This document shows, one piece after another, positions 27,186 through 35,495 of a stretch of DNA of 64,000 nucleotides; the stretch's first letter is position 1, and the number at the start of each line of letters is the position of its first letter. The stretch is from positions 310,001 through 374,000 of the forward strand of contig NZ_FZOK01000001.1 of assembly GCF_900188245.1 (NCBI RefSeq). Reading direction: 5' to 3'. A model generated the notes under the pieces. The model was not told the origin of the DNA. It searched no databases and worked only from the letters and a program-made list of their open reading frames with translations. The stretch is from Belliella buryatensis. GTDB lineage: Bacteria > Bacteroidota > Bacteroidia > Cytophagales > Cyclobacteriaceae. The translations under genes were made by a program, and so were the position numbers.

Positions 27186-27476
27186 CTTCCTCTAAAACTA
27201 CCAACTTCTTCACTCTAAAAAAATACCTACTACAGGGTATATTTGATCAAAAACGACATTTTACCAATATTTATAAATCGTCCAAAGAATCTTATAGCCT
27301 GCCCCGAAGACTCCTTTCACCGTGCCGCTTACTTTTGAGACGCCTATGCGCTTTCTGTAATCTACAGGGATTTCTGTGGTTTTGAGGCCTGCTTGGGCGG
27401 CTTTGATTTGCATCTCGATGGTCCATCCATAGTTTTCATCTACCATGCCCAAGGCTTTCAATTGATCCCACTTGAT
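27186..27476. repeat. Direct repeat, left copy (glycosyltransferase 3' end, empty site)
   Basis: About 290 bases that match 28601-28678 joined to 28827-29042, with about 17 differences. It carries the downstream flank and last ~215 bases of the glycosyltransferase gene. It lacks the inserted element present at 28681-28819, so it preserves the uninterrupted site. Right copy at 28601-29042. Confidence 0.88.
27261..27476 (-). pseudogene. Truncated 3' fragment of a family-2 glycosyltransferase
   Basis: Encodes the last 70 or so residues of the glycosyltransferase found intact at 28827-29522. From LKALGMVDENYGWTIEMQ to the final IYKYW the proteins are identical. At the DNA level there are about 13 differences in 216 bases: 12 silent, one giving Asp for Asn. 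There is no start, no upstream part of the domain and no nucleotide-binding site, so it is a remnant. Homology ends abruptly 17 bases before the stop of the DUF1016 gene. The silent-only divergence shows this sequence was under selection in a complete gene until recently. Confidence 0.88.
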
Positions 27477-27493
27477 AGTCTTATAACTTATAA

Positions 27494-28522
27494 TTATCCC
27501 TCATCATCGTTTTCATTTAGTTGATTCTCTAATTGCTCTACGGTGGGCAGTTGGCTTTTGAAGTTTTCAGGCAAGTTTTGTGTTAAAAGGTATTCGCTAA
27601 TGCCAATGGGTTTTTGAATATCCCGCAATGCATATTCTGCCTCTATTTTATCTTTATCCTTGCACAAAATCAATCCAATGCTTGAATTATCGCTAGGAAG
27701 TTTGAGTTGGCTATCTACTGCGGAAAGATAAAAATTGAGCTTGCCTGCATATTCTGGTTTAAACTTTCCTGCTTTTAACTCAACCACAACAAAGCAACGC
27801 AGTTGAAGATGGTAAAAAAGCAAGTCAATATAATACTCGTTTTCACTCACTATTAATTGATACTGTCTTCCTACAAAAGCAAATCCCTTACCCAATTCTA
27901 TCAAGAATTTTGTAATATGCTCCATCATAGCATTTTCGATTTCTCTTTCTAAAGCATCGTCTTCTAAACCTAAGAAATCAAAATTGAAGGGGTTTTTGAG
28001 GGTTTCTTGTGCCAATTCTGATTGTATCTCTGGCAAGGTATTTTTGAAATTGCTAATTGATTTCCCTTTGGCTTCGTAATACTTATTTTTAATGGCTAAC
28101 GCTAAATTATCCCTGTTCCAACCGTTTTCTAAAGTGGCTTTACAATAAAATATAGCCTCTTCAATATTTTTTACTTTACTAATTATCAGCCTATTGTGCC
28201 CCCAAGGAATTTGTGCCACAGCTTGTGGCACAAATTCATGCTGTGTACTATAAAAAAGATACCACTGTCTAATAGCATAAAGGTTTCTCCGAGAAAATCC
28301 ATTTATATTAGGGAAACTCAACTTTAAGTCAATAGAGAGTTGTTCCAAAACAGCCTCACCCCAATTGGCTGTTTTTTGTTTGGCAACTATCTCTTCTGCC
28401 AATTGCCAATACATTTCTAACATTTGGGAACTCACACTCACCGCTGCCCTTACCTGTGCAGCTTTTATTTTGTGCTTAATGTTTTCTAGCCAATGCTTAT
28501 ATGTATTGTCCAGTAAATTCAT
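27494..28522 (-). CDS. DUF1016/YhcG-family PD-(D/E)XK nuclease
   Basis: A 342-residue protein with the DUF1016 N-terminal helical domain (about 10-155; AAVSVSSQMLEMYWQLAEEI and GFSRRNLYAIRQWYLFY) and a C-terminal PDDEXK nuclease domain (about 180-330), seen as the YYIDLLFYHLQLRCFVVVELKAG core with catalytic Asp and E-x-K. YhcG-like proteins are found in mobile and defence regions and at restriction loci. Here it is the only intact gene between two direct repeats of a glycosyltransferase 3' end, so it probably arrived with one of them. Partner genes are absent. Confidence 0.85.
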   Translation of the reverse strand: MNLLDNTYKHWLENIKHKIKAAQVRAAVSVSSQMLEMYWQLAEEIVAKQKTANWGEAVLEQLSIDLKLSFPNINGFSRRNLYAIRQWYLFYSTQHEFVPQAVAQIPWGHNRLIISKVKNIEEAIFYCKATLENGWNRDNLALAIKNKYYEAKGKSISNFKNTLPEIQSELAQETLKNPFNFDFLGLEDDALEREIENAMMEHITKFLIELGKGFAFVGRQYQLIVSENEYYIDLLFYHLQLRCFVVVELKAGKFKPEYAGKLNFYLSAVDSQLKLPSDNSSIGLILCKDKDKIEAEYALRDIQKPIGISEYLLTQNLPENFKSQLPTVEQLENQLNENDDEG

Positions 28523-28600
28523 GTTTCGTAGTCTAGCGTTTTAAAGGTATCGAATTAGACAGGTTTAAAATCGAGTTTGAGTAAAATTCCCCAAATCTGT

Positions 28601-29042
28601 TCCCCACTAAAACTACCAACTTCTTCACTTTAAAAAAATACCTACTACAGGGTATATTTGATTAAAAATGACATTTTATTATGATTATCCGTAATGACGG
28701 CCGAACTAAATAAAACAATTGTATCAAGCGGATAATCGTCGACGGATGACAGTCGACAGCAGCTGAATCAAAAGTATGTACCTGATTAAATAGGGTTACT
28801 AGTGTGATAGCAGATACATACATTTTTTACCAATACTTATAAATCGTCCAAAGAATTTTATATCCTGCTCCGAATACTCCTTTTACCGTACCACTTACTT
28901 TTGAGACGCCTATGCGCTTTCTGTAATCTACGGGGATTTCTGTGGTTTTGAGGCCTGCTTGGGCGGCTTTGATTTGCATTTCTATGGTCCATCCATAGTT
29001 TTCATCTACCATTCCCAAGGCTTTCAATTGATTCCACTTGAT
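28601..29042. repeat. Direct repeat, right copy (interrupted by element C)
   Basis: Matches 27186-27476 but is split by about 148 extra bases between 28679 and 28826. The left part is non-coding and the right part is the 3' end of the intact glycosyltransferase gene. Confidence 0.88.
28681..28819 (+). mobile_element. MITE-like element copy C inside the duplicated segment
   Basis: Begins ATGATTATCCGTAATGAC and contains ATCAAGCGGATAATCGTC and a GTCGACAG block, as in copy A, then GTTACTAGTGTGATAGCAGA near its end. It is flanked by ACATTTTA (28671-28678) and ACATTTTTTA (28820-28829), a probable target duplication with a T-run change. The paralogous segment at 27186-27476 has the uninterrupted ACATTTTACC, so this is an insertion with a visible empty site. 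It ends a few bases before the glycosyltransferase stop codon. Confidence 0.78.
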
Positions 29043-29522
29043 CGCTCTGAATGGGCCAAGGTCGGTATAGTTGGTCTTGTAAATCCAGCGCATCAGCGTC
29101 GTCGCTAGCCAATTCCCAAAAACTTGAGGCAAGGTCATCGATCCGCCTTCTCTTTTCCCTAAAGCCCGAGAACCAATGACCATATCATAATCCTGTTCTA
29201 TAATCGGCTTTATTAGATCAAGCAGCTGTTCGGGATAATCAGAATAATCTCCATCTAAAAACACGACGATATCTGCCTGTTCTTCAACTTTCGATAAATA
29301 ATCCATGGCTGTCAGACAAGCTTTGCCATAGCCTTTCTGCGGTTCATCCAGAACAATTGCGCCAGCTACTTCAGCAACTTTTTTTGTGGTATCTGAAGAA
29401 CCATTATTTGCCACCACCACATGCCTGACAATAGTGGGAATATCTCGGATAACTTTTCCAATGGAATCCTCCTCGTTGAAAGCTGGAATAATGACGTCGA
29501 TGATAGGCTGATTCAATTGCAA
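28827..29522 (-). CDS. Family-2 glycosyltransferase, DPM1-like
   Basis: A 231-residue GT-A enzyme: IIPAFNEEDSIGKVI at the N-terminus, VANNGSSDTT, the metal-binding LDGDYSDYPEQL (DxD) and IGSRALGKREGGSM. There is no C-terminal membrane domain. This type transfers a hexose from a nucleotide sugar to polyprenyl phosphate or a related lipid. It is 38 bases downstream of a second glycosyltransferase and part of a minus-strand gene set with redox proteins. A copy of its 3' end lies at 27261-27476, and a MITE-like element ends just before its stop. Confidence 0.88.
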   Translation of the reverse strand: MQLNQPIIDVIIPAFNEEDSIGKVIRDIPTIVRHVVVANNGSSDTTKKVAEVAGAIVLDEPQKGYGKACLTAMDYLSKVEEQADIVVFLDGDYSDYPEQLLDLIKPIIEQDYDMVIGSRALGKREGGSMTLPQVFGNWLATTLMRWIYKTNYTDLGPFRAIKWNQLKALGMVDENYGWTIEMQIKAAQAGLKTTEIPVDYRKRIGVSKVSGTVKGVFGAGYKILWTIYKYW

Positions 29523-29560
29523 AATTTTTGATTTGGTGAAAAGAAAGGGTTTGAATGATA

Positions 29561-31024
29561 TTATTTCAACCTGTAGCTTTTGAAAGATTCAATACTGACT
29601 AGCGTAAAACCTAAAGCCAGCATCGCATGAAACACAAGCATTTCGTAGGTCTGAAAATAAATAGACATGACAACCATAAAGAAAAATACTACTGCCATTA
29701 TTCCCTCTAGATAAGTTGTCATGGGAACCTTGAGTTGGTGATAGCTATTTTTCTTCCAAGATTCTGTCTCGCTCAGATTGTATTTTGGCGTGCGGATAAA
29801 AGGGGATTTCTTGCCCGTCAACCCTTCCCATACCGCTTGGGCATTGTGAATGGAAAGTCCCATAGACACGGAGAGAAACAAGGGCAATTCCCACAGGAAT
29901 CTCAATATTCCTTTGGTAGAAAATTCCACCAAGCTCAAGTTGGCAAAGAAATACACCAAAGCGATAATCACGAAACCCACCAAGAAAACCGCTGCTCCTC
30001 TAAAAATCTCTCCAGGAATCATATCCTGCTGAAAAGCCCACCAAAGTGGGATACTACACAAACTCACCAGCACCACCGCGATAAAAATCGCTGCATTTAG
30101 TAAGTGTGCCGATGCATGCAATTTTTTTCTCAGGCCCAAGGGCTGTAGCCACACACTTTTCAGGTGTTTGGCTGCACACTCAGCACCACCCTTAGTCCAG
30201 CGAAACTGCTGAGACTTGATGGCTGACATCACAGGCGGCAACTCAGCAGGTGATTTTACATCTGGCCTGTAGATGAATTCCCAACCTTTTTGTTGCGCTC
30301 TGTAACTTAAGTCCAAATCCTCTGTCAAGGTATCATCATGCCAATTTCCCGCATCGAGGATACAGGATTTTCTCCAAATCCCACCCGTTCCATTGAAATT
30401 GATAAAGGCTTGCTGATGATTTCTCCCCATCTGCTCCACCATAAAATGGGCATCCAAAGCAAAAGCTTGAAGCCTTGTCAGAATAGAATAGCCTTCATTC
30501 AGATGCGTCCAGCGACTTTGTACCATGCCGATTTTTTCATTCGCAAAATGTCCAATAGTCTGGAGAATAAAGTCAGGATAAGGCACAAAATCTGCATCAA
30601 AAACAGCGATAAATTCACCTTTTGCCTGTTCCAAGCCCGATTTAAGTGCACCGGCTTTGAATCCTCTCCGATCTGTTCTGTGGATATACTGAAAATCTAT
30701 CTCAGGATAATTTTGAATATAGCTTTTGATAATAGCTGCCGTTTCATCTGTACTGTCATCCAGCAGCTGGATTTCAAGTTTATTCTTTGGATAGTTGAAT
30801 TTGGCAGCAGCGTCAATAAGTCTCTCAACTACATATTTTTCGTTGAAAATCGGGAGCTGTATCGTCACAAAAGGAAGCTTTTCCCAAGCAGGTGGACTTG
30901 CCTTGGGGATGTTTTTCCTAAACTGAAAAAAATGATAGAGCAAATTTGCTTGAGCAAAGCTATACAAGAGGATAAACAGCATCGCTAGGGCGTAAATGCC
31001 CATGATGATATAAATAAAGATCAT
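29561..31024 (-). CDS. Processive family-2 glycosyltransferase, cellulose-synthase-like membrane protein
   Basis: A 487-residue enzyme with one N-terminal helix, a cytoplasmic GT-A domain (about 50-290) and four C-terminal helices. All four motif acids are visible: LLDDSTDE, VFDADFVP, LTEDLDLSYR and the QQFRW motif of processive synthases. Relatives include glucomannan, cellulose and ceramide glucosyltransferase-like proteins. Its ATG overlaps the stop of the upstream 4Fe-4S gene by one base (TAATG), so the two are translationally coupled. Product unknown. Confidence 0.88.
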   Translation of the reverse strand: MIFIYIIMGIYALAMLFILLYSFAQANLLYHFFQFRKNIPKASPPAWEKLPFVTIQLPIFNEKYVVERLIDAAAKFNYPKNKLEIQLLDDSTDETAAIIKSYIQNYPEIDFQYIHRTDRRGFKAGALKSGLEQAKGEFIAVFDADFVPYPDFILQTIGHFANEKIGMVQSRWTHLNEGYSILTRLQAFALDAHFMVEQMGRNHQQAFINFNGTGGIWRKSCILDAGNWHDDTLTEDLDLSYRAQQKGWEFIYRPDVKSPAELPPVMSAIKSQQFRWTKGGAECAAKHLKSVWLQPLGLRKKLHASAHLLNAAIFIAVVLVSLCSIPLWWAFQQDMIPGEIFRGAAVFLVGFVIIALVYFFANLSLVEFSTKGILRFLWELPLFLSVSMGLSIHNAQAVWEGLTGKKSPFIRTPKYNLSETESWKKNSYHQLKVPMTTYLEGIMAVVFFFMVVMSIYFQTYEMLVFHAMLALGFTLVSIESFKSYRLK

Positions 31025-32568
31025 TAAGATTTTATGCTTATGGATTTGTTGCCGATGATGATGGGCATGTCATTGATTCTGCCTTCTTCACCTGCATTTT
31101 CTAATTTCAAGACTCCTCTTGGGCATACGGCAGAGCAAACTCCACAACCCACGCAAGAAGACCTGACGATGTTTTGGCCTCTTTGCGCATACCAGCGAAC
31201 ATCGATTCCCATTTCGCAATAAGTGGAGCAATTGCCGCAAGAGATACACTGTCCGCCATTGGTGGTGATTCGGAACCTGGACTTGAAGCGCTGTACCAAT
31301 CCTAGGTATGCTGCCAAAGGACACCCAAATCTACACCAAACTCTGTTCCCCATCAAGGGATAGAAACCAGTTCCGATCACTCCTGCAAAAGCAGAGCCAA
31401 TCAAAAAGCCATAAACCGTATGCAATTCATTGGTGGCGTAACCCAATAGCTCAAATTCCATAAAATAATTCGCCAGCGTAACTGCAGTCATCACCACCGC
31501 AAAAACCAATACGCCATGGATCAAATACCGCTCAATTTTCCAAGATTTCAGGGACTTATCAGAAAGCTGACGGTAAGGATCACCCAGAGTCTCTGCCAAT
31601 CCACCACATCCACAGACCCAACTGCAATACCATCTTTTTCCATAAAAATATGTGAATAGCGGCACACCCACCACAATCAAAATTATCCCCCAAACCAACA
31701 TAAACATCCCCAAGGCTCCAGAACCTAGCATTCCTTCTAGTCTGTAATCGTAGAAAAAGGAGTAGTCCAATGGCCAGATATTCTTAAAATCATGCCAGGG
31801 CATATTGAACAAAACCAAGATTTCTGGAAGCATAAAAGCAAAAGCCAATTGGAAAAACATCACCGATGCCGTTCGAATCGTTTGGTAATTATTGCCCCGA
31901 TATTTCCTAAACATCCTGATTCCCATGACTAAAATGGCCAGGGTGTAGATCAACCCATATAAAAACCACTGTGAGGCAGGATTGCCCGAAAGCGCCATTG
32001 ATAAGGGATCGACCATCAGAACCAGATTGGTCAAATAGGCTGGAAACCAATAGAGAACAATGTAGAATAGAAGCAACCAAGAGCCTGTGATCATTCCAAG
32101 TAGCCCCCTCGACTTCATAGAAGAATGATAGATTCCATCATTTTTGATTCCATTGGGTTGATTTCGGTAGAGCGGGAGGATGTACAATAAAGCGCCAAAT
32201 GCTCCAAGTAAAATGGTCACAGCAAGAAATAAACTCGGACTTTCACTCACAGGGCCTGTAGCTGAGGCTTTGGTCAAAGAAAAAGTGTAGTCATCCCAAA
32301 TCACCTTATCCCATTCTTCAGCACTTTTCAATTCATCATTGTACCCATCAAAATACCTATTGAAGTCAGCAATGAATTTGATATTGGAGGTATAAACTTT
32401 GCCATACATCGGTTGGAGGATGTCTACCATTGCTTCTTGGTGAATATCCTTGGTCTCCGAAATGACTAATTCTTTTTCGAGTTGATAAGAACCATAAAAT
32501 GGCAAAAGACTGAAACCAGCCAATGCCAAAATAAAAATTACCAAGCCTATTTTTTGAATGAATTTCAT
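31024..32568 (-). CDS. Membrane 4Fe-4S electron-transfer protein (NapH/NosR-like)
   Basis: A 514-residue protein with about seven membrane helices. Cysteine motifs come in two sets: CSWVCGCGG and CRFGCP in loops between helices, and two ferredoxin-type clusters near the C-terminus, CISCGNCSTYC and CVGCGVCSAVCP. This is the pattern of polyferredoxin membrane proteins that pass electrons to periplasmic partners. A large N-terminal extracytoplasmic segment (about 25-110) precedes the core. It overlaps the FAD oxidoreductase gene by 4 bases and the glycosyltransferase by 1 base, a tight operon. Confidence 0.85.
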   Translation of the reverse strand: MKFIQKIGLVIFILALAGFSLLPFYGSYQLEKELVISETKDIHQEAMVDILQPMYGKVYTSNIKFIADFNRYFDGYNDELKSAEEWDKVIWDDYTFSLTKASATGPVSESPSLFLAVTILLGAFGALLYILPLYRNQPNGIKNDGIYHSSMKSRGLLGMITGSWLLLFYIVLYWFPAYLTNLVLMVDPLSMALSGNPASQWFLYGLIYTLAILVMGIRMFRKYRGNNYQTIRTASVMFFQLAFAFMLPEILVLFNMPWHDFKNIWPLDYSFFYDYRLEGMLGSGALGMFMLVWGIILIVVGVPLFTYFYGKRWYCSWVCGCGGLAETLGDPYRQLSDKSLKSWKIERYLIHGVLVFAVVMTAVTLANYFMEFELLGYATNELHTVYGFLIGSAFAGVIGTGFYPLMGNRVWCRFGCPLAAYLGLVQRFKSRFRITTNGGQCISCGNCSTYCEMGIDVRWYAQRGQNIVRSSCVGCGVCSAVCPRGVLKLENAGEEGRINDMPIIIGNKSISIKS

Positions 32569-33938
32569 GCGCGGGAACCGATTAGCTTTTGGAGAAATGA
32601 TTGTTTTTTGATTTGGATAGACCTCTTATTTTCCTGATTGTACTGCTTCAGAACTTCTTTATGCAAGGATTTGTAAAACTCAGGATTGAAACTCGCTTGA
32701 CCCAGTTCTCCGAGCACTTTTTCTAGGTGATATCCTTTCTCAATGGCAGAATCGAAATATTCGTGGCGAAGTCTCCACCCGAATGCATTCACGCCGATTA
32801 TCGCTTGATTTGATTTTTGATAGAGAATTCTGATGGCGATTTTCCCTTTGGAATCTTCCCAGTAAAAACTCTCTATCTCCTCTCCCCAAATCGGTGGGAC
32901 AAATCCGTAAGTCTGATATTCGATGTCAAAGAATTTGGCTGAGTTGAACCAGATTCCTGGCTGATACGGTACTTTTTTGGAGTTGCTCAGGTTGTAGGCG
33001 AGTGTCTCTCCGTGCATTCTGCCCGTGTACCAGACCTGCTCGATGTTTTTACGATCAGCAGCCGGTGCTTCTTGGAATTCCGCACAGTCTCCGATGGCAT
33101 AGACATCCTCCATATTTGTTTTGAAACATGCATCTATGACAACACCCCGATTGATTTGAATTTTGGATTCCTTTAGAAAATCTACATTTGGCCTCACGCC
33201 TACGGTCAATCCTACAAATTGACAATCAATCAAGTCACCTGATTTGGTTTTTATGGCTTTCACTCGGCCTGTTCCATCGTCTAGGATTTCATCAAGTTCG
33301 GTCTCTAATCGCAAATCAATATGATGTTCTTTGATATGTCTATTGATCAATTTGGCTTCATCTTCTGGCAAAATAGTATCCCAAAAATTCTTCTCTCTGA
33401 CCAAAAAAGTCACAGGAATCTTTCGGCTTGAAAACATCTCTGCCATTTCGATCCCGATCAATCCCCCTCCCACGACCACTGCTCTTTTTACGGCTTGAGA
33501 ATTTTTCTCCATCAATTCCAAATCCTGAATGCTGTAGAGTCCCTGAACTCCTTGGAGATTTTCTCCTTTCCACCCAAATTTATTTGGCTTTGAGCCTGAG
33601 GCAATGATCAACACATCATAATCAAAAGTAGAATCATCTGAAAAAATCAAAGTCTTTTTATCGGTATCCACCTGACTTACCCAAGCTTGTTTGAGGGCTA
33701 TCCTATTTTTCTCCCAAAACCAATCTTCATAAGGCTTGGTATGCTCGTACTTCATGTGTCCCATGTAAATATACATCAGGGCAGTTCTTGAGAAAAAATG
33801 CTTGCTTTCTCCTGAAATAATTGTGATTTGACAGGTTTGATCTGCCTTTCTCAAATGTCTTGCACAAGTGACTCCTGCGATTCCATTACCAATGATTACA
33901 AAATGCTTGGATTTACTTTTCGTTGAGTGACCAGTCAT
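32565..33938 (-). CDS. FAD-dependent NAD(P) oxidoreductase (pyridine nucleotide-disulfide family)
   Basis: A 457-residue flavoprotein of the NirB/rubredoxin-reductase type. The FAD site is VIIGNGIAGVTCARHLRKA near residue 14, the NAD(P) site is VVVGGGLIGIEMAEMFSS near 155, and the second FAD motif is DVYAIGDCAEF near 290. No redox-active CxxxxC is seen, so it is not a disulfide reductase. It sits directly before the membrane 4Fe-4S gene (ATGA overlap), so it likely feeds NAD(P)H electrons to it. The DUF547 gene overlaps its start by 26 bases. Confidence 0.87.
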   Translation of the reverse strand: MTGHSTKSKSKHFVIIGNGIAGVTCARHLRKADQTCQITIISGESKHFFSRTALMYIYMGHMKYEHTKPYEDWFWEKNRIALKQAWVSQVDTDKKTLIFSDDSTFDYDVLIIASGSKPNKFGWKGENLQGVQGLYSIQDLELMEKNSQAVKRAVVVGGGLIGIEMAEMFSSRKIPVTFLVREKNFWDTILPEDEAKLINRHIKEHHIDLRLETELDEILDDGTGRVKAIKTKSGDLIDCQFVGLTVGVRPNVDFLKESKIQINRGVVIDACFKTNMEDVYAIGDCAEFQEAPAADRKNIEQVWYTGRMHGETLAYNLSNSKKVPYQPGIWFNSAKFFDIEYQTYGFVPPIWGEEIESFYWEDSKGKIAIRILYQKSNQAIIGVNAFGWRLRHEYFDSAIEKGYHLEKVLGELGQASFNPEFYKSLHKEVLKQYNQENKRSIQIKKQSFLQKLIGSRA

Positions 33939-34674
33939 AATCTAGGTGTGAGACTTTGGCTTTTGGGTTGATTTTTACTTTGGAATATTGGTTAAGATAG
34001 TCAATAATGTTCCCATTTTTTGTAAAATCACCCTTAAACCATGAAAAAATCTTTGAAATCTCAACCTTGTCTTTACTGATTTTATTTCTTTTTGAGTCAT
34101 TGATAAATGTAATTGCTACTTTATCTAACTGAGTATCAATCTTAGCTGGCACAAAGGCCTCGTTGAGCAGTGGTGGACAGGAATATGATGCACAATTGAT
34201 GGCAAAGTGAATGCGTGGCTCTTCAAATTCCTTCCTTAAAATCTTGTGTTCAATCTCATCTAAGCTTGCGTCTTGCCCTCCTATTTGGAAGAATTTAATG
34301 TGCCATACTGTATTGATGAGCGGAATTTTGATTTTTGGATGCAAGTCTTGAATACTTTTGACTGGATAATTATCCACGATCAATTTGATAGTAAAAGCAT
34401 TATAAGCATTGATCCAGTAGGCTAATTGCTCATCCTTAGTCCAAGTCTTTCTGTCAGGTGCATTTTTACTTAATAAGTCACAATACTGGTTCAGCTTAGC
34501 TTTGTCTTTAATAAAACCTTGATAATCCACCATTCCTTCTTTAGAGACATGCTTCTTGAGCAATTGATCAAATATGTCATGAGATGGTGAACTACTACCT
34601 AATGTACCCAAATCTGATGCATTACAGGATAAATTAAAAAGTAGAATACAAGCAAGGAAGATTGAAACTTTCAT
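33913..34674 (-). CDS. DUF547 lipoprotein
   Basis: A 253-residue exported protein. I use the ATG at 34674 (MKVSIFLACILLFNLSC); a TTG four codons upstream is unlikely. A lipobox at LFNLSC suggests a lipoprotein. The DUF547 core is LAYWINAYNAFTIKLIVDNY, then HFAINCASYSCPPLLNEAF with two conserved cysteines. The family fold is peptidase/transglutaminase-like but its activity is unproven. It is the first gene of the redox/glycosyltransferase set, with a 26-base overlap into the oxidoreductase. Confidence 0.85.
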   Translation of the reverse strand: MKVSIFLACILLFNLSCNASDLGTLGSSSPSHDIFDQLLKKHVSKEGMVDYQGFIKDKAKLNQYCDLLSKNAPDRKTWTKDEQLAYWINAYNAFTIKLIVDNYPVKSIQDLHPKIKIPLINTVWHIKFFQIGGQDASLDEIEHKILRKEFEEPRIHFAINCASYSCPPLLNEAFVPAKIDTQLDKVAITFINDSKRNKISKDKVEISKIFSWFKGDFTKNGNIIDYLNQYSKVKINPKAKVSHLDYDWSLNEK

Positions 34675-34768
34675 TTTTTTACTCAATTAACGAATTAAGA
34701 TAGCATTCGGATTAGAAAGACACTTTGATGAAACCAAGTTTATTGTATTTTACAAGACAATTGCTCGC

Positions 34769-35257
34769 TTAGTATCGCTTTACTCCTTTATTCAACCAAA
34801 TCCCCCAAGTATTACTGTATGGATGAATATCTGTGGTCTGACCATTTTGGTTGTAGACCCTGTTCCCTTCATTTACCCAATGAAAAATCCCTCCATATAA
34901 ATTGTACACCTGAGAATAACCTGATGCTTGAAGTTTTTTGCCAATATCTTGGCTCCTTGCCCCTATGGAGCAGTAGACTATGACTACTTGATCCTTGGGG
35001 ATATCTTTGACCAAATCAAGATCAAAAGTCTCGTAACCTACCCACTTGGCATTTTCTAAATGACTCACCTCATACTCTCTCTTTTCTCGTGTATCCAACA
35101 AAACCGCTTTACGGATCAGAGAGTCATTCTCGGGATAAATAACAGGGAATTCTGAATCATACACACCCTTCAATAAGGTCTTGTAGGCAAAACTCTGAGC
35201 ATTGGCCATAGTATAAGTTGTGAAAATCAAGAGAAATACTGAGGAAATGAATTTCAT
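34769..35257 (-). CDS. Exported rhodanese-like protein
   Basis: A 162-residue single rhodanese domain with a signal peptide (MKFISSVFLLIFTTYTMANA). The start is the ATG at 35257, not the TTG three codons upstream. The active-site loop VIVYCSIGARSQDIG holds the catalytic cysteine. It is a periplasmic sulfur-transfer or persulfide-handling protein. It lies about 95 bases upstream of the DUF547 gene in the same direction and could belong to that unit. Confidence 0.85.
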   Translation of the reverse strand: MKFISSVFLLIFTTYTMANAQSFAYKTLLKGVYDSEFPVIYPENDSLIRKAVLLDTREKREYEVSHLENAKWVGYETFDLDLVKDIPKDQVVIVYCSIGARSQDIGKKLQASGYSQVYNLYGGIFHWVNEGNRVYNQNGQTTDIHPYSNTWGIWLNKGVKRY

Positions 35258-35300
35258 ACTACTCAAACATTCGCGGTTTCCTAAAGTTCAAATCCAAAAT

Positions 35301-35340
35301 AAAAAACAAAAGCCTCGTATGTGATCGACATGAGACTTTC
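35301..35340 (-). terminator. Terminator downstream of the Crp/Fnr gene
   Basis: On the minus strand an imperfect hairpin AAAGTCTCATGT-CGAT-CACATACGAGGCTTT runs into TTTGTTTTTTATTTTG. It lies about 155 bases after the regulator stop and just before the rhodanese gene start. Confidence 0.55.
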
Positions 35341-35495
35341 TTGATGGTATAATTAATTGCTGCTCATCAACAAATGATATTAATTTAGGATAACATTTCC
35401 AAAGTTTATGTATGTGAAATAAGTTCAATTTAACTTTAATCAAACTTTGGAAAAGTTTAAATCAACTTATGCCCTTATCTACACGACAATGAATA

